Origin: Adiantum capillus-veneris
Lineage: Eukaryota > Streptophyta > Polypodiopsida > Polypodiales > Pteridaceae
Length of the DNA: 64,000 bases
Assembly: GCA_014529385.2 (NCBI GenBank)
Contig: CM043947.1
Span: forward strand, 125,026,391 to 125,090,390
Reading direction: 5' to 3'
Shown here: positions 12,665 through 24,539 of the stretch, one piece after another
Numbering within the stretch: the stretch's first letter is position 1
Layout: the number at the start of each line of letters is the position of its first letter
Translations under genes and position numbers: made by a program
The notes under the pieces: generated by a model
What the model was told of the DNA's origin: nothing
The model's input: only the letters and a program-made list of their open reading frames with translations
The model's database searches: none

Positions 12665-13219
12665 ATGAATGAGGATTCTTTGACTAGTCAGATCAGAGTA
12701 GGATTTGAGAAATTAAAAACAAGCTTTCTAGTACTATATGTGCAAGGAGCTTATATTATGCTATTTGGAAGGCCTTTGTTCAAAAGTGTAGGAGCCATTC
12801 AATATTATGTAAACCAAACATTGACTATTAAGGGACCTAATAGGAGAATACATGTAAAAATAAGAGGGCAATTAGGCTAGAAGAATATGTAGGAAACATG
12901 GCACGAAGAATATCAAACAGATTTTAGCCTTTCCATGAACATGTTTCTATTTCATGAATGCGATACTTTTGGACCAGGAAAGAGTATAGTGTTAGAGGAA
13001 AAAATATCCAAGGAATTTACCTCAGTCAAATACATGCAAAGACCAATGAATTTGGATGGTAGACCGTCAAAAGAACATGTCAGACTACAAAGGATTTTAG
13101 AACAAATAAGGAACACAAGCAGCAAAGTGAAAGCAGACTTGGTCGGAATTATATACAGTCAGATAGAGAAGCAGATTCAAAAGAGGTCGAAAATATCTTC
13201 AATGAATATACAACAAGTA
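12665..13219 (+). pseudogene. Ty3/gypsy protease-region fragment
   Basis: Two plus-strand frames, 12665-12880 and 12935-13222. The first contains VQGAYIMLFGRPLFKSVGAI, which matches the C-terminal part of plant gypsy retropepsins (compare GAYPIILGRPWLRAVGAV in the element at 15666-24401). The second, with FTSVKYMQRPMNLDGRPSKE, may be the linker before reverse transcriptase. No RT follows, so this is an isolated relic. Confidence 0.6.
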
Positions 13220-15239
13220 TAAGGACTAAGGCAAAGAAACTTTGCATGGGTGGTGTTGTATATTTCTTTTTACTTTCAATACAAATTTCCTTACAATGTG
13301 ATAAATTATTGTTAAAAAAAATGTATGTCAAACTCTCTTCTTCTAAGACTTGAATGGCACATTAAAACCCCAAGTCAAAGATGGCACCAACTCACAAGAT
13401 ATCTACACAATGCAAAATCCCACATAACATCTGGTAATACATACTTTGGAAGGAGGTTGGGCATAATATGGCCTCATTAGGGCTCATGAATGCATGGTAA
13501 TGATCATAAGGCCATTTGGTTAACCAATGGCTCTTGTCGTAGTAGCTGGTTAGAACATGGCATGCAAGCAAGTCCCTCTAGAGTCTTCACTTTGGACATG
13601 ATGAAATAGAATTACATACCTTTGCCCTTGTCCAAGTCGGGTATACATCTCCAAGGATGGCAAACCTTAATTACTTCAGTTGGTTCAAATAATTATAAGT
13701 TGTAAGGTTTCCACCTTTCTGGAAGCAGGAAAACAAACCCTAAAGCTTTAATTGAAAGCAACAAACCAACAAATTGGTAAACCACTATCTCAAAAGTAGC
13801 CAAAATTAGTATTTTTGGAATCTTAAGCATGACAATACTATAGTTAAGAATTTTCAAGACTGAATTCAAGTGAAAATCGCCCACACTATGGCCTCCAAAA
13901 ATTTTCACAGCTACTTTAATTTACTAAATTAATTGAAAGGTTTTAATAATCATTGAAGCAAGAACTTTTTAGAAGACTTTTTACAACCTCCCAGATATAT
14001 ATCGTTTAAGCAAAAAAAAGCTTGAAATTAACAAATTTGGAAATTAAAGCTGGCAAGTGTTGAGGAGGGCCATCATTGACTTGCTAGAGTCTGATGTAGC
14101 AATAGGTAGTGCTATCTTGAGTTGGGGGCATGCTTGGAGTGCAAGAAACTGCTAGATTCAGCCCCATGTGGCCCAGAAAAACTATAAATAGGGCCTTGAG
14201 CCTCACAAAATCACTTTGACTCGAAGTACTAGCAAAAAATCTCTTGTGCTAAAGAGATACTCCCCATAAATCTCTTAGAGAGAAAAAAATCTAGTGATTA
14301 AGCAAGGTAATTACTGTTAATTCCAATTAATTAGTGAATGGCATTAATTTATGTCTAATTTTTTTTTAATTGACTTATTAACTAGGGAAAATTATTCCAT
14401 TCTCTACTATTAAGTACTCCCTTATATATTATTAGACTTTTGATCACTTAATATTTAATTATGATTAGTAATCTAATCAATTATTAACCCCCATTAGGAC
14501 TGAAATTGATTGATTTTGGACTTAATTAAGGAAAATTATATCATTTAAGCTTAGATACTTACAAGATAATATGCGAGCTTGTTTATACTATTAAGAAGTT
14601 GAGAAAATTATATCATAATTCTATTGATTTTAATAGATTTTTAGGTGAGCTGTAGTTGTTTTTAGTCTTAAAATTGATAGGAATTTTAATAAATTAGCTT
14701 AATAAATCAAAAGATGATTATGACTGATAGATTTAAGTGTAAATAGATTGTGACAATTAGCACATAACTAGTTAATCAATTTTACTAATTATCCTAGCCT
14801 AAAAACCTTCTTTTCAACTGTGAATTGATAAATTTAATTAGTAAGCAATATTAAAAGCTAATGAGATATTTATTAGAGGTAGATATAAGTGTAAATAATT
14901 TGAGATAATTAGATCATAATTAGTTTAAGTAATTATCTTCGCTCAAAATTATTTTTTTGACTGAAATTAATAAAGATAATTAATAAACATGATTAAAAGT
15001 TAACAAGATATTTATCAGAGATAGATATAAGTCCCGGCCCACAAAGGCTCCTTGGCAGCTTTGTGGCTAAGGTCGAGCTATGAGGGGCTTTGATTGGTGC
15101 TACGAATGTCCCTACACTAATACAAGGGCCCGTCAAAAAATATGCCCATCATAAGCTCCTCCCTACCACTTGGGTCGCTATTTAACTAGCATCTGCCATC
15201 ACTTGAGAGCACAATATGCTCTCAGGCTCGTGTCACACA
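13220..15239. other. AT-rich non-coding region
   Basis: No supported gene. From about 14300 to 15030 it is extremely AT-rich, with recurring TAATTAG/TTAATTA phrases and weakly repeated blocks around ATTTATYAGAGRTAGATATAAG (two copies, near 14870 and 15010). A TATA-like element lies at 14183. Confidence 0.5.
14183..14190 (+). promoter_or_regulatory. TATA-box-like element
   Basis: TATAAATA followed by GGGCC sits about 100 bp before an abrupt change into very AT-rich sequence. The context CCCAGAAAAACTATAAATAG resembles LTR promoters of plant retrotransposons. No downstream gene is visible, so function is unproven. Confidence 0.3.
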
Positions 15240-15463
15240 CTGGGGGAGGTCACCTAGGAAACATGTAACCTATTACGTGAGTTCAATAGAAGAGTATTTA
15301 AAGTTCTTGAAACTTTCAAAAATATATATAAAAAAGGACACTATGTTTTCAAATTTGAAAAAAAATTACAGATTTTTAAATAAAGGGTACATTATATTCC
15401 TTAAAATTTCACAAATAAGCGGTTTTGCAAACATGGGTCGAACGCACGTGATATGGTAGTTTT
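15240..15463 (-). mobile_element. MITE-like repeat, related to 60520-60765
   Basis: From CTGGGGGAGGTCACCTAGG onward the sequence matches the reverse complement of the 246 bp insertion at 60520-60765 over nearly its whole length. Shared phrases include ATTTAAAGTTCTTGAAACTT and CACGTGATATGGTAG. It is non-coding. Its right terminus seems fused to, or replaced by, a second related MITE starting CTCGGGGGATG at 15464. Confidence 0.75.
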
Positions 15464-15665
15464 ACACTCGGGGGATGCACAATGTAATCATGTTAATGTA
15501 TAACGTGAGTTTCAAAGGAGGGGTTTTAAAATGCAAAAAGTTAAGGTAATTAATAGAGATACATAAAATAGGGATTTTTAAATCAATATTGGGAAAAAAT
15601 CCTAAAATAAGAGGTCATTTTATTCATTCAGACATGTTAAAAGAGGAGGTTTTTTAATACCGCGT
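15464..15665. mobile_element. Left part of a MITE split by the gypsy insertion
   Basis: Starts CTCGGGGGATGCACAATG and contains an AACGTGAGTT phrase as in the neighbouring MITE. The rest appears at 24402-24476, on the other side of the gypsy element, ending AGTAAACCCCCCGAG. The ends form inverted repeats of the type CTCGGGGG. The gypsy element therefore seems nested inside this MITE (inference). Confidence 0.55.
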
Positions 15666-16807
15666 TGTGAGCGGGATGAAAACACACAGAGCGCCTCTAT
15701 AACGACCCGACACACACTCTTGGGAAGATACACACACACACAATGGGGCACCACTCGGCTTACACAACACACCTGGCCGAGACAGGGAACACACCTCTGG
15801 AGTGAGAGGAGAGAGACTATCCACTTGCCCACTCCACACAGACACACACACACACACACACCCAAAAAACTCAGCTCAAAAGAGGAGAATTTCTGATGTT
15901 TAGATACAAATGAGCTTGGGCCAACACCAATGGGGAAAACAGCTCACACAATATGGGTAAAAGATACCAGATACAATCACAAACTAGAGCAGAAACTTCG
16001 CTCATAGGAGAAACTTACACAGAAAAACAGCAGGAAAAGAGTGAGGAATTTGGAAAAATGGACAGCACCATCGCGTCCGGAACGGCCCAAAACCCCAGTC
16101 TACAATGTCAAAGTGCTCAAATCCGACCTCGGATGAGCAGTTTACGGCCAAAACAGGCTCCAAAAACACCAAAAACACACCTGCGGCTGTTCCTCCTCTC
16201 TTCTCCACGTTTTTTTCTGGTCTTCTCTCTCTTTTTTCAGTTCCCACACTTAGCTTTATTAGTTGGGCACCCTTGGCCTTCTAGATGACCTCAAACGGAC
16301 CCCGAACAGGCCAAAAACTGACCTCGCAGTGCATAGTTGTCATCTTTTTGCATCATTCGCACACCTGGCACTCAGCTTTTTTCCAATAATGCATCTCGCC
16401 ACCACGTGAAGTGGCCCCAAAAAGTGGTCCTAATGATGACCTTTCTGCATAACTCTCACTAGAAAACACCCACGTTGTGTCCGTCCTCATCTGCGTGCAA
16501 ATATTGACCTCGTTCGCCCTCCTGACGCCACTAGATGCCATTTGACGAACCTGCTGACCTCACGTCGTCGGCGTGCGGATAGCTTCCTTGAGAAGTTTTA
16601 CGCACTATAAACTCCTCATTATTGTAGAAAAAACATATTGGTACTGGTGATAGTGAAAATCGATGCACTATGTACACCCTGTCCTACCTGTACACATGTG
16701 GGCCCCACATAACCACCTGGCTAAGGAAAATGGGCAATCCTTTATTTGATGCACCATGCATGTATATGTACATATACGCAATCTATTGCTCAAAAAAACT
16801 CCTGACA
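15666..16807 (-). repeat. 3' LTR of the gypsy element
   Basis: TGTGAG...CTGACA ends, 1142 bp; matches 23256-24401 with scattered substitutions and a short CA-repeat length difference near 15838-15862. The adjoining 16808-16830, read on the minus strand, is purine-rich (GGGCAAGGGGATGGGCAAATTA) and would be the polypurine tract. Confidence 0.93.
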
Positions 16808-16835
16808 TAATTTGCCCATCCCCTTGCCCGCTAGA

Positions 16836-19800
16836 TCATTGATGATCAGCAGCAGCAAAGAGAGATATGAGACTCGCCGCATCACAGGTCTCCTCATCCT
16901 TCACCAACACTGCTTGATCCACAGACCGCTCATCTTGCTCCACCATCACCAATCTAGCATGATACAATTTAAGACGCAACCCATTTACCCTTGACTTATG
17001 TAGAACACCATCCAGGTTAGCCAGGTGATATGTGCCATTTGGAAAACACTCCACTACCTTGAAAGGGCCTTCCCACTTAATTTGAAACTTCTTTTGGAAG
17101 GTGTTGTTCAGCTTACTGTTGTAGTGCAAAACCAAGTCATGTTTCTTGATACCCTTACTTTTAACCTTTTCATTTATCTTTGCCAAAGCCTTATCCTGCA
17201 TCTGCCCATAATGCTCCAATGCGCTCATCCTATCCAACTGGACCTCTTGTAACTGCAAGAGCCTCTCTTTGAATGCATCACTAGGCGACCCAAGCAACTT
17301 CTCTAACATCTTGACCGCAGGCAACTCTACCTCCACAGGCAATAGTGCTTCCTTTCCATACACCAAATGAAATGGAGTAAACCCTGTACCTGTCTTCACC
17401 GAAGTACGGTAAGCCCATAATGTACTAGGCAATTCCAAATCCCAATTCTTTCCTTGGTGCTCTGTCACATTAGAAAGAATTTGTACCAACTCACCATTGA
17501 ATCTTTCATTTAAGCCATTACACTGCGGGTAATAAGGAGTGGTATGCTGGTGCCTAATCTTCATCTTTGTGCATAAGAAGTCTAGCAGTTTAGCTCTAAA
17601 TCCTGGCCCCTTATCTGAAAGTAGCTCTAATGGCACCCCAAACTTGCAACATATTTCATCATACACAAATTTTGCCACATCCTTTGCAGTGATCTGTTTT
17701 ACTGTTATAGCCTCTGCCCATCTAGAGAGATAGTCCACTGCCGTCAAGATATAGCTTTTGCCCCTGCTTGTGATAGGTAACGGGCCTATTGCATCAATCC
17801 CCCACTTTTCAAACACATCAAACGCCATAATGGTTTTTCGTAGCTCTGGCTTCAACACTCTCTTCCCAAATGCTTGACACCTATTGCAAGACCTACACCA
17901 ATGGTGAACATCCTTGTGCAAACTAGGCCATACATACCCCTCTTGCAAAATCTTATGCAAGGTGATCTTTAGAGAAAAATGGCCACCACATGCGCCTTCA
18001 TGATTCTCTTCCAACACTCTGTAAAGCTCCTCCCGCCAAGGTACATGTCTCAACACGAGATCAGCCCCTTTCATGTATAAGACATCACCAATCAATTTGT
18101 ACATGTATGCTCTACGCACAAAGCCATACTTCTTAGACTTCTGAATCTCCTTTGGAATGATTCCTGTTAGCAAAAACTCCTCTTCTTGAGCCAAACTTTC
18201 CCGGCCATGATAAAGAGGTAAAGTGGTCCTCAACACAAATAGCTCCCCAATCATGCCTTGAGCTGCTTCATGTGCCTCTCCATTTAGAGCACGTTCAATG
18301 TGTCTGATGATCCATGCTTCGAACTTTTTTAACAGGCCTTTAATTCTGAAGCACATTTCCTTCAATGAGGTGTTCTTGCTCTTCCACACACCCAGCACTT
18401 GCTTCACCACTAACAAGGCATCACCTTTTATGCTCAAACTTCGAACCCCATGCTTCAAAAAAATGTGTAATCCGGCTTCCAATGTAGCATATTCAGCCTC
18501 ATTGTTACTATGCGCATCCAATTTGAACCCTCTCTTGCATACTAGCTTCCCCTCTGGATCATAAAGTGCTATACCCCCTGAAGCTGCATCGTGGCTCTTT
18601 CTGTATGAACCATCAAAGAACAACACATGTGCATTGCTGATCTGTGGCACTTCTTCAACTACCTTTCTCACCACCTCTTCCTTAACAATAAGGGGATTCT
18701 CCTTGTAGGTCAACAAATCAGCTAGGGTAGCCCTTGTACTATCTTCCACTAGAAAAGAGAACTCAAACTCTTGCAGCTCAATTACCCATTTCTTCACCAC
18801 ATTTGACATGTTAGTACCATTAATAAACTGTGGCAAAAAGACATAACTCGTCAAGAAAACAAAAGGCCGTGGTAGCAAGTAATGACGAAATCGTCGACAA
18901 GCAAATATTACACTGGCCATCACTAGCTCTACTTCCGATAACTTTCTCTCCGCTACCAACTTCACTCGGCTTGCACAATACACTGGCCTCATATAATGGC
19001 TGCCCTTCCCCTTTTGCAATAGCATAGCTCCAATGGCATCATCCCCTACTGATGGATTTACATAAAAAACTTTCTCCCAATCAAGAGCATGCATGGCTGA
19101 CAAACCCCCTAACACCTCTTTCACCTCTTGAAACACTTCTTCACACTTGTCATCCCATTGCAATAGATCATGCTTTGCCACTTGCTGTAATGGATAAAGA
19201 AGCTGCGAAGACAATGGAATAAACCGTGCCATGTACTTCACTTTGTGTATAAAGGTTGCCAATTGCTTCGTACTCATAGGTGATGGAAGAAGAATAATAG
19301 ACTTCACCTTATCTGGATCAGCCTCAATGCCATTTTCTGACACCATATGGCCCAATAACTTCACCCTTGGCTATGCTAGATGACATTTCTTTGGATTTAG
19401 TTGTCCTCCACATTCATCATATCGAGCCAATACCATCTGCAGCTTCTCATGGTGATCAGCCCTACTGCTATAGACACAGAAGTCATCCATAAAAGCTTTA
19501 ACACAACTACCAATGAATGGTTCCAACACCCAATTTGCTCTCTCTTGATAGAAGGAAGGTCCATTTGACAACCCAAATGGCAATACTGTGTAGCAATAGC
19601 AGCCCCATGGCGTAATAAAAGTTGTCTTTGTGCGGTCTTTAAGAGCAATCTTCAATTGAAAATAGCCTGAAAAACCATCACACACACACTGTACCTCTCA
19701 TAACCTGCCACTGAATCTAAGATCTGATCGATGAATGGAAGAGGATATGGGTTCTTCTTAGTGGCTGTGTTTAAGGGTTTAAAATCCACACAAATTCTCC

Positions 19801-20440
19801 ACTTCCCATCCTTCTTTGGACTCACTACAACTGGACTCACCCATTCTGTGGTCTCCACTAGAACTATGAACCCTGCCCTCAATAACTTGTCCACCTCTAC
19901 CCGCAAGGCTTCCATTTGCTCTTGACCCATCCTTCTTAGCCTTTGCCGCACTGGCTTAGCACCTTCTTTCATCTCTATATGCATCTCTTTGCCCTTGAAC
20001 CCTCTGATCTCTTCATATGAAGTAATGAACAAATCAGGAAAACTAGCCAGCATGTGCAAATATATATCCTTCTCCATAGCTGAGAGGTCTCCACTGATCA
20101 TTTGTGTCATCAATTCCTGCTTCTTTGACAACTCAACCTTGGTTTGCATCAGCCCTTCAATCACTTCATAAGGCCCTTCACTTTCATCTTCAACCTCATT
20201 TGCAAATGCAGCTAAACCAATCTCCTGGATTTCTTTGTTCATCAAAAGAAATGCAACATCAGCATCCTCATCACTGCTGGTAGTGCTATCACTGTCCTCA
20301 TCTGTCACCGTGGAAGAGTCTTCATCACTAGACTCATCCTCATCTTCATAAAGCTCCTCTAATCGTTTCCTTGTGTCCATATTATAAAGCTTCTTGGTAC
20401 CTGTCTTTCCATAGAGGCTAATCGTACCATGTTGCCAATC
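16836..20440 (-). pseudogene. gypsy pol: RT, two RNase H domains, integrase
   Basis: Follows gag-protease in the same frame after a TAA stop. RT starts near 19950 (WVSPVVVSPKKDGKWRICVD) and has LPFGLSNGPSFYQERANWV and the catalytic motif FMDD near 19480. The Ty3-type RNase H comes next (GAMLLQKGKG...). A second RNase HI-like domain at about 18620-18240 starts FFDGSYRKSHDAASGG and has NNEAEYATLEAGL. Integrase has a zinc-binding HHCC region ending WCRSCNRCQAFG and DDE residues in WGIDAIGP, LSDKGPGF and NGLNERFNGE. The C-terminal tail ends in FAAADHQ. Defects: a two-base GT excess in a GTGTGTG run near 19685 shifts frame, and an in-frame TAG lies at 19371-19373. Otherwise long frames are preserved, so inactivation is recent. 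Confidence 0.93.
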
Positions 20441-22189
20441 TTAAACAGCTCCCACTGCACGTAACCATGGTCTGCCCAGTATAATAGGATATGCTCCCAA
20501 CCCTGCTGGCATCACATGAAAATCAACCACTGCCTTTGCATCATATGCCTCCACTTCTAAGCTCTTTACAACACCTAAGCATTTTACTTTTTGATGGTTT
20601 GCTAATCTAATCCGGAAACCTAACACCCCAGCCACTATGAGACCCATCTTCTCAACGCATGAGTGTGTTATGACGCATATTTGGGCTCCGCCATCCACAT
20701 AACCTTGTCCCAAATTTTTCCTTTTATGCCACACATCTACTATTGGAAAAATGTCTGGTAGCTCATCCATTGCCACCACCTTTACTGAACCTCTCTCTGG
20801 CTCTTTCTCCATTGGGTTAACCATCCTCTTCCACTGTCGCTTTAGCTTAGGCACCATCTCTATAAGCTGCCCAAAAGTAACATCTGCCTTCCTGCTCGTC
20901 AGATCCTCCTTCAAGTCATAGCTTAATTGCCCATCCCCTAGTGGAAAACCTGAAACATGAAACTTTCGACGAGCTCTCCTTTTCCTCTTGGCCTTGACAT
21001 CCTCGCCTTCATGGCTCTTTCCTTTCTTCTTACTAGGACCTGGGGCACTTCTTCCTTCCTTTTCCTCTGTGGTCCTCTTCCCAATAGGCATCACTAATGT
21101 ATCCTCTAGCTTTGATGCCTTCTCCAAGGTGACTACACTTAGCACTTTTGTCTTTCCCTTTTCCTCCTGGGTCAGTCCACTGGTTCCTTCGTCTCCCTTA
21201 ATTTCGATGCCATAATCATTTGACCTAGTTAACACCTGTCTTGGCAATGGATACATGTCTCCCCCTATCCTTGGTGGCTTATCACATTGCGGGCTGATGT
21301 GACCCAACTCTCCACAATTGTAACATGTGGGCGTCTGCCTCCAAAACCTACCATTGCTTTGTCCAACACCATTCCTAGGCCTTTCTTCACCTCCTGGCTG
21401 ATTTGCAAACCTCCCTCGACCTCGATTATTTCCCACTTGACCTAGCATGTTTAGGCTGAGATTCTTCATCAAATCTACCATTTGCCTCATGTCTTGCCTT
21501 AGCCCATCATCTTGCACTGTTGTAGTGACCACTGCTGGCATAACCTGAGTAGTAACAGGAACCACTGGTTCATGATGAACCCCTGACATGCGCCCTTGTA
21601 AAGACTCTATAGGTTGAAATTCAGACCTCATTGGCAAAGACTCCACCCCTAACTGGTTCATTTTCCTCAGCTTCCACTCTTTGTTCCTTGCTACCTCTAG
21701 TGCATCCTCATATGTCCTAGGCTTCTTTAGCTCCACTCTCCAACGTATATTCTCCCAAAGACCAGCCAAGAACCTGTCCTTCTTCATCATGTCAGGCGGG
21801 GGTACCTGTGGTGCTAAAGCCTTGCACATTCGCTCCCATGCCAATGAAAACTTACGTATGTACGCATCTACTGGCTCACCTTCCTTCTGCATCAAACCTT
21901 GTACTTCTTGCCACACTTTGTCAGGATCTTCTATCTTCACAAACTCCACTTCCAATCCATGCCTTAGATTGTCCCAACTCAACCTTACAGGTGGATCAGC
22001 CACACACAACTCCTCTTCAAATGCTTTAGACCAAACTCGTGCATCACTCTTCAAACAAATTTGGAGAAGGCGTAACATTTGCGTAGGGTCATGAATCTGG
22101 TTGCTAATGCAGGCAACCTCCATCTTTTCCAAAAATTCTTCCACATCTTCATCACTTCTTCCATGAAACTCGGGATAAGAGAAAGCCAT
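20441..22189 (-). CDS. gypsy gag-protease polyprotein
   Basis: The first ATG in this frame gives MAFSYPEFHGRSDEDVEE and a protein of 582 residues. The gag domain occupies about residues 1-200 (WSKAFEEELC, EPVDAYIRKFSLAWERM). A zinc knuckle CYNCGELGHISPQC lies at about residues 289-302 and would bind element RNA. A basic linker (KKKGKSHEGED, KAKRKRRARRK) follows. The C-terminal retropepsin has active-site YVDGGAQICVI (Asp-Gly-Gly, as in some plant gypsy elements) and GAYPIILGRPWLRAVGAV. It ends at TAA 20441-20443, after which the same frame continues into pol. The stop may be a mutation of a CAA codon or a readthrough site. Confidence 0.92.
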   Translation of the reverse strand: MAFSYPEFHGRSDEDVEEFLEKMEVACISNQIHDPTQMLRLLQICLKSDARVWSKAFEEELCVADPPVRLSWDNLRHGLEVEFVKIEDPDKVWQEVQGLMQKEGEPVDAYIRKFSLAWERMCKALAPQVPPPDMMKKDRFLAGLWENIRWRVELKKPRTYEDALEVARNKEWKLRKMNQLGVESLPMRSEFQPIESLQGRMSGVHHEPVVPVTTQVMPAVVTTTVQDDGLRQDMRQMVDLMKNLSLNMLGQVGNNRGRGRFANQPGGEERPRNGVGQSNGRFWRQTPTCYNCGELGHISPQCDKPPRIGGDMYPLPRQVLTRSNDYGIEIKGDEGTSGLTQEEKGKTKVLSVVTLEKASKLEDTLVMPIGKRTTEEKEGRSAPGPSKKKGKSHEGEDVKAKRKRRARRKFHVSGFPLGDGQLSYDLKEDLTSRKADVTFGQLIEMVPKLKRQWKRMVNPMEKEPERGSVKVVAMDELPDIFPIVDVWHKRKNLGQGYVDGGAQICVITHSCVEKMGLIVAGVLGFRIRLANHQKVKCLGVVKSLEVEAYDAKAVVDFHVMPAGLGAYPIILGRPWLRAVGAV

Positions 22190-23231
22190 GGCTACCCAAG
22201 TTACAATGCTTTGAGAACCCCTTCGAACACACGTGCCAGAACCCAAGACTTTTGACTACCCAATCCCGAGAAACTTCAATGGAGCTCAGCTTTAGATAAG
22301 GACAAACACATGCACATCAAATGAGTTTTCATAGTTGATCATCGGAATTACAACAGGCAAAGGACATTCCAGGATCTCTCTCAATCTTCTTGGCCCAAAC
22401 ATAAAGACTGTGCGCTGCTGGAAAAAGATCTTCTTGGACACATGAACATTAATCTGAATTCTTTGAGTTAAATGAAATGGAGTGAACTGAGGGCGAACTG
22501 AGGGCCATTTTGATCATCCATTAAAGCCAACCATGAAGCTCCCAAGAAGGCACACCTGACTCAACCTCTGATTTTGCCAAAATTTCAGCAGCATAACAGC
22601 ATAAATGGCTCAAAATACCAAAAAACCAGCCATCATAACTTGGGAAAATTTCGACAGAGTTTCCCCAGAAGTAGAGTAGTAGGAACCCAAAAATATAGAC
22701 TGTCTATGTATGCATAAACTGTCAACAATAGAACCCGAGCATCAAGTAGGACTCACTAGTACATAGCCTATGGCGAGGTCACAAAAAGGGTGCTCCAGCT
22801 ACCTGTATCACCGAAAGGATCTCCACATTTGAGAATCCCCCAGCTCAATAAAAACCTCACGCTATCGACCCTCACACGAAGGCTAATGCAAATCGCGTAT
22901 AGTCAAGTCTCAGAAATGACTATCTTCCAGACCAAGTCTCAGAAATGGCTGGGACTGCCAAATACAACCAAGTATGGCTCCACAAATGCGTACAATGGCA
23001 GTTTCCACAAGTAACGTACAATCCAGCAGACAATGCGCTCAAATAGGCGCCAAGTGATGCATTCCCACAACAACTGCAAGTGACATCACTACTAGTACAT
23101 CACTGTACTCCAGCTACCTGTACCTGTGTGAATCACCTGTACCTGTACCTGTAACCTGTAACCTGTAATCTGCAACCTGTAATCCCGAAGCTCGAAGCTC
23201 GAAGCTCGAAGCAGAAGGTACTCGAAGAAGA
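22190..23231 (-). other. Untranslated leader of the gypsy element
   Basis: About 1 kb between primer-binding site and gag ATG. No open frame of note. Near the primer-binding end it carries short tandem motifs, ACCTGT repeated around 23110-23180 and CTCGAAG repeated around 23190-23225. Confidence 0.7.
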
Positions 23232-23249
23232 TCCTCCGTGGGGGCGCCA
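23232..23249 (-). other. tRNA primer-binding site of the gypsy element
   Basis: On the minus strand, six bases after the 5' LTR, the sequence reads TGGCGCCCCCACGGAGGA. It starts with TGG complementary to a tRNA CCA tail and the rest would pair with the acceptor stem of a tRNA ending GGCGCCA. The tRNA species was not determined. Confidence 0.65.
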
Positions 23250-23255
23250 AAAGAA

Positions 23256-24401
23256 TGTGAGCGGGATGAAAACACACAAAGCGCCTCTATAACGACCCGA
23301 CACACACTCTTGGGAAGATACACACACACACTATGGGTCACCACTCGGCTTACACAACACACCTGGCCGAGACAGGGAACACACCTCTGGAGTGAGAGGA
23401 GAGAGACTATCCACTTGCCCACTCCACACAGACACACACACACACACACACACACCCAAAAAACTCAGCTCAAAAGAGGAGAATTTCTGATGTTTAGATA
23501 CAAATGAGCTTGGGCCAACACCAATGGGGCAAACAGCTCACACAATATGGGTAAAAGATACCAGATACAATCACAAACTAGAGCAGAAACTTCGCTCATA
23601 GGAGAAACTTACACAGAAAAACAGCAGGAAAAGAGTGAGGAATTTGGCAAAATGGACAGCGCCATCGCGTCCGGAACGGCCCAAAACCCCAGTCTACAAT
23701 ATCAAACTGCTCAAATCCGACCTCGGATGAGCAGTTTACGGCCAAAACAGGCTCCAAAAACACCAAAAACACACCTGCGACTGTTCCTCCTCTCTTCTCC
23801 ACATTTTTTTCTGGTCTTCTCTCTCTTTTTTCAGTTCCTACACTTAGCTTTATTAGTTGGGCACCCTTGGCCTTCTAGATGACCTCAAACGGACCCCGAA
23901 CAGGCCAAAAACTGACCTCGCAGTGCATAGTTGTCATCTTTTTGCATCATTCGCACACCTGGCACTCAGCTTTTTTCCAATAATGCATCTCGCCACCACG
24001 TGAAGTGGCCCCAAAAAGTGGTCCTAATGATGACCTTTCTACATAACTCTCACCAGAAAACACCCACGTTGTGTCCGTCCTCATCTGCGTGCAAATATTG
24101 ACCTCGTTCGCCCTCCTGACGCCACTAGATGCCATCTGACGAACCTGCTGACCTCACGTCGTCGGCGCGCGGATAGCTTCCTCGAGAAGTTTTACGCACT
24201 ATAAAATCCTCATTATTGTAGAAAAAACATATTGGTACTGGTGATAGTGAAAATCGATGCACTATGTACACCCTGTCCTACCTGTACACATGTGGGCCCC
24301 ACATAACCACCTGGCTAAGGAAAATGGGCAATCCTTTATTTGATGCACCATGCATGTATATGTACATATGCGCAATCCCTTGCTCAAAAAAACCCCTGAC
24401 A
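23256..24401 (-). repeat. 5' LTR of the gypsy element
   Basis: Read on the minus strand this is the promoter-bearing LTR, 1146 bp, with TGTGAG...CTGACA ends as seen on the plus strand. It is followed by the primer-binding site at 23232-23249. Confidence 0.93.
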
Positions 24402-24476
24402 ACGTGAACGCACGTTATATAGGGGGTACTGAACGGTGAACCCCCTAAGGTTTTACACATAGTAAACCCCCCGAGA
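24402..24476. mobile_element. Right part of the MITE split by the gypsy element
   Basis: ACGTGAACGCACGTTATATAG and GGTTTTACACATAGTAAACC match the terminal part of the MITE at 60520-60765 (read in reverse). It ends CCCCCCGAG, the inverted partner of CTCGGGGG at 15464. Confidence 0.55.
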
Positions 24477-24539
24477 TCACATAGGGGCCGTTGAGTAGCC
24501 AAGAAATGCACAACTTGGGAGGCAAAGTTGTCACAGGCA

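Larger units (their letters stand above)
15666..24401 (-). mobile_element. Nearly complete Ty3/gypsy LTR retrotransposon, 8.7 kb
   Basis: Two LTRs of 1142 and 1146 bp, starting TGTGAGCGGG and ending CTGACA, flank an internal region. Reading on the minus strand this has a primer-binding site, an untranslated leader, gag-protease, and pol (RT, two RNase H domains, integrase). The LTRs look about 97 percent identical by eye, so insertion is relatively recent. Flanking pentamers are CGCGT and ACGTG, so no clean target duplication remains. Pol is broken by two stops and a frameshift. The extra RNase H places it with Tat-like gypsy elements rather than simple chromoviruses (inference). Confidence 0.95.

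Noticed and set aside
15953-16288. A 111-codon plus-strand frame duplicated at 23547-23882
   Set aside because: It lies wholly within the two LTRs, opposite the element's direction; the duplication is explained by the LTR pair.
15661-24406. A 5 bp target duplication for the gypsy element
   Set aside because: Flanking pentamers are CGCGT and ACGTG; they do not match, so no duplication is claimed.
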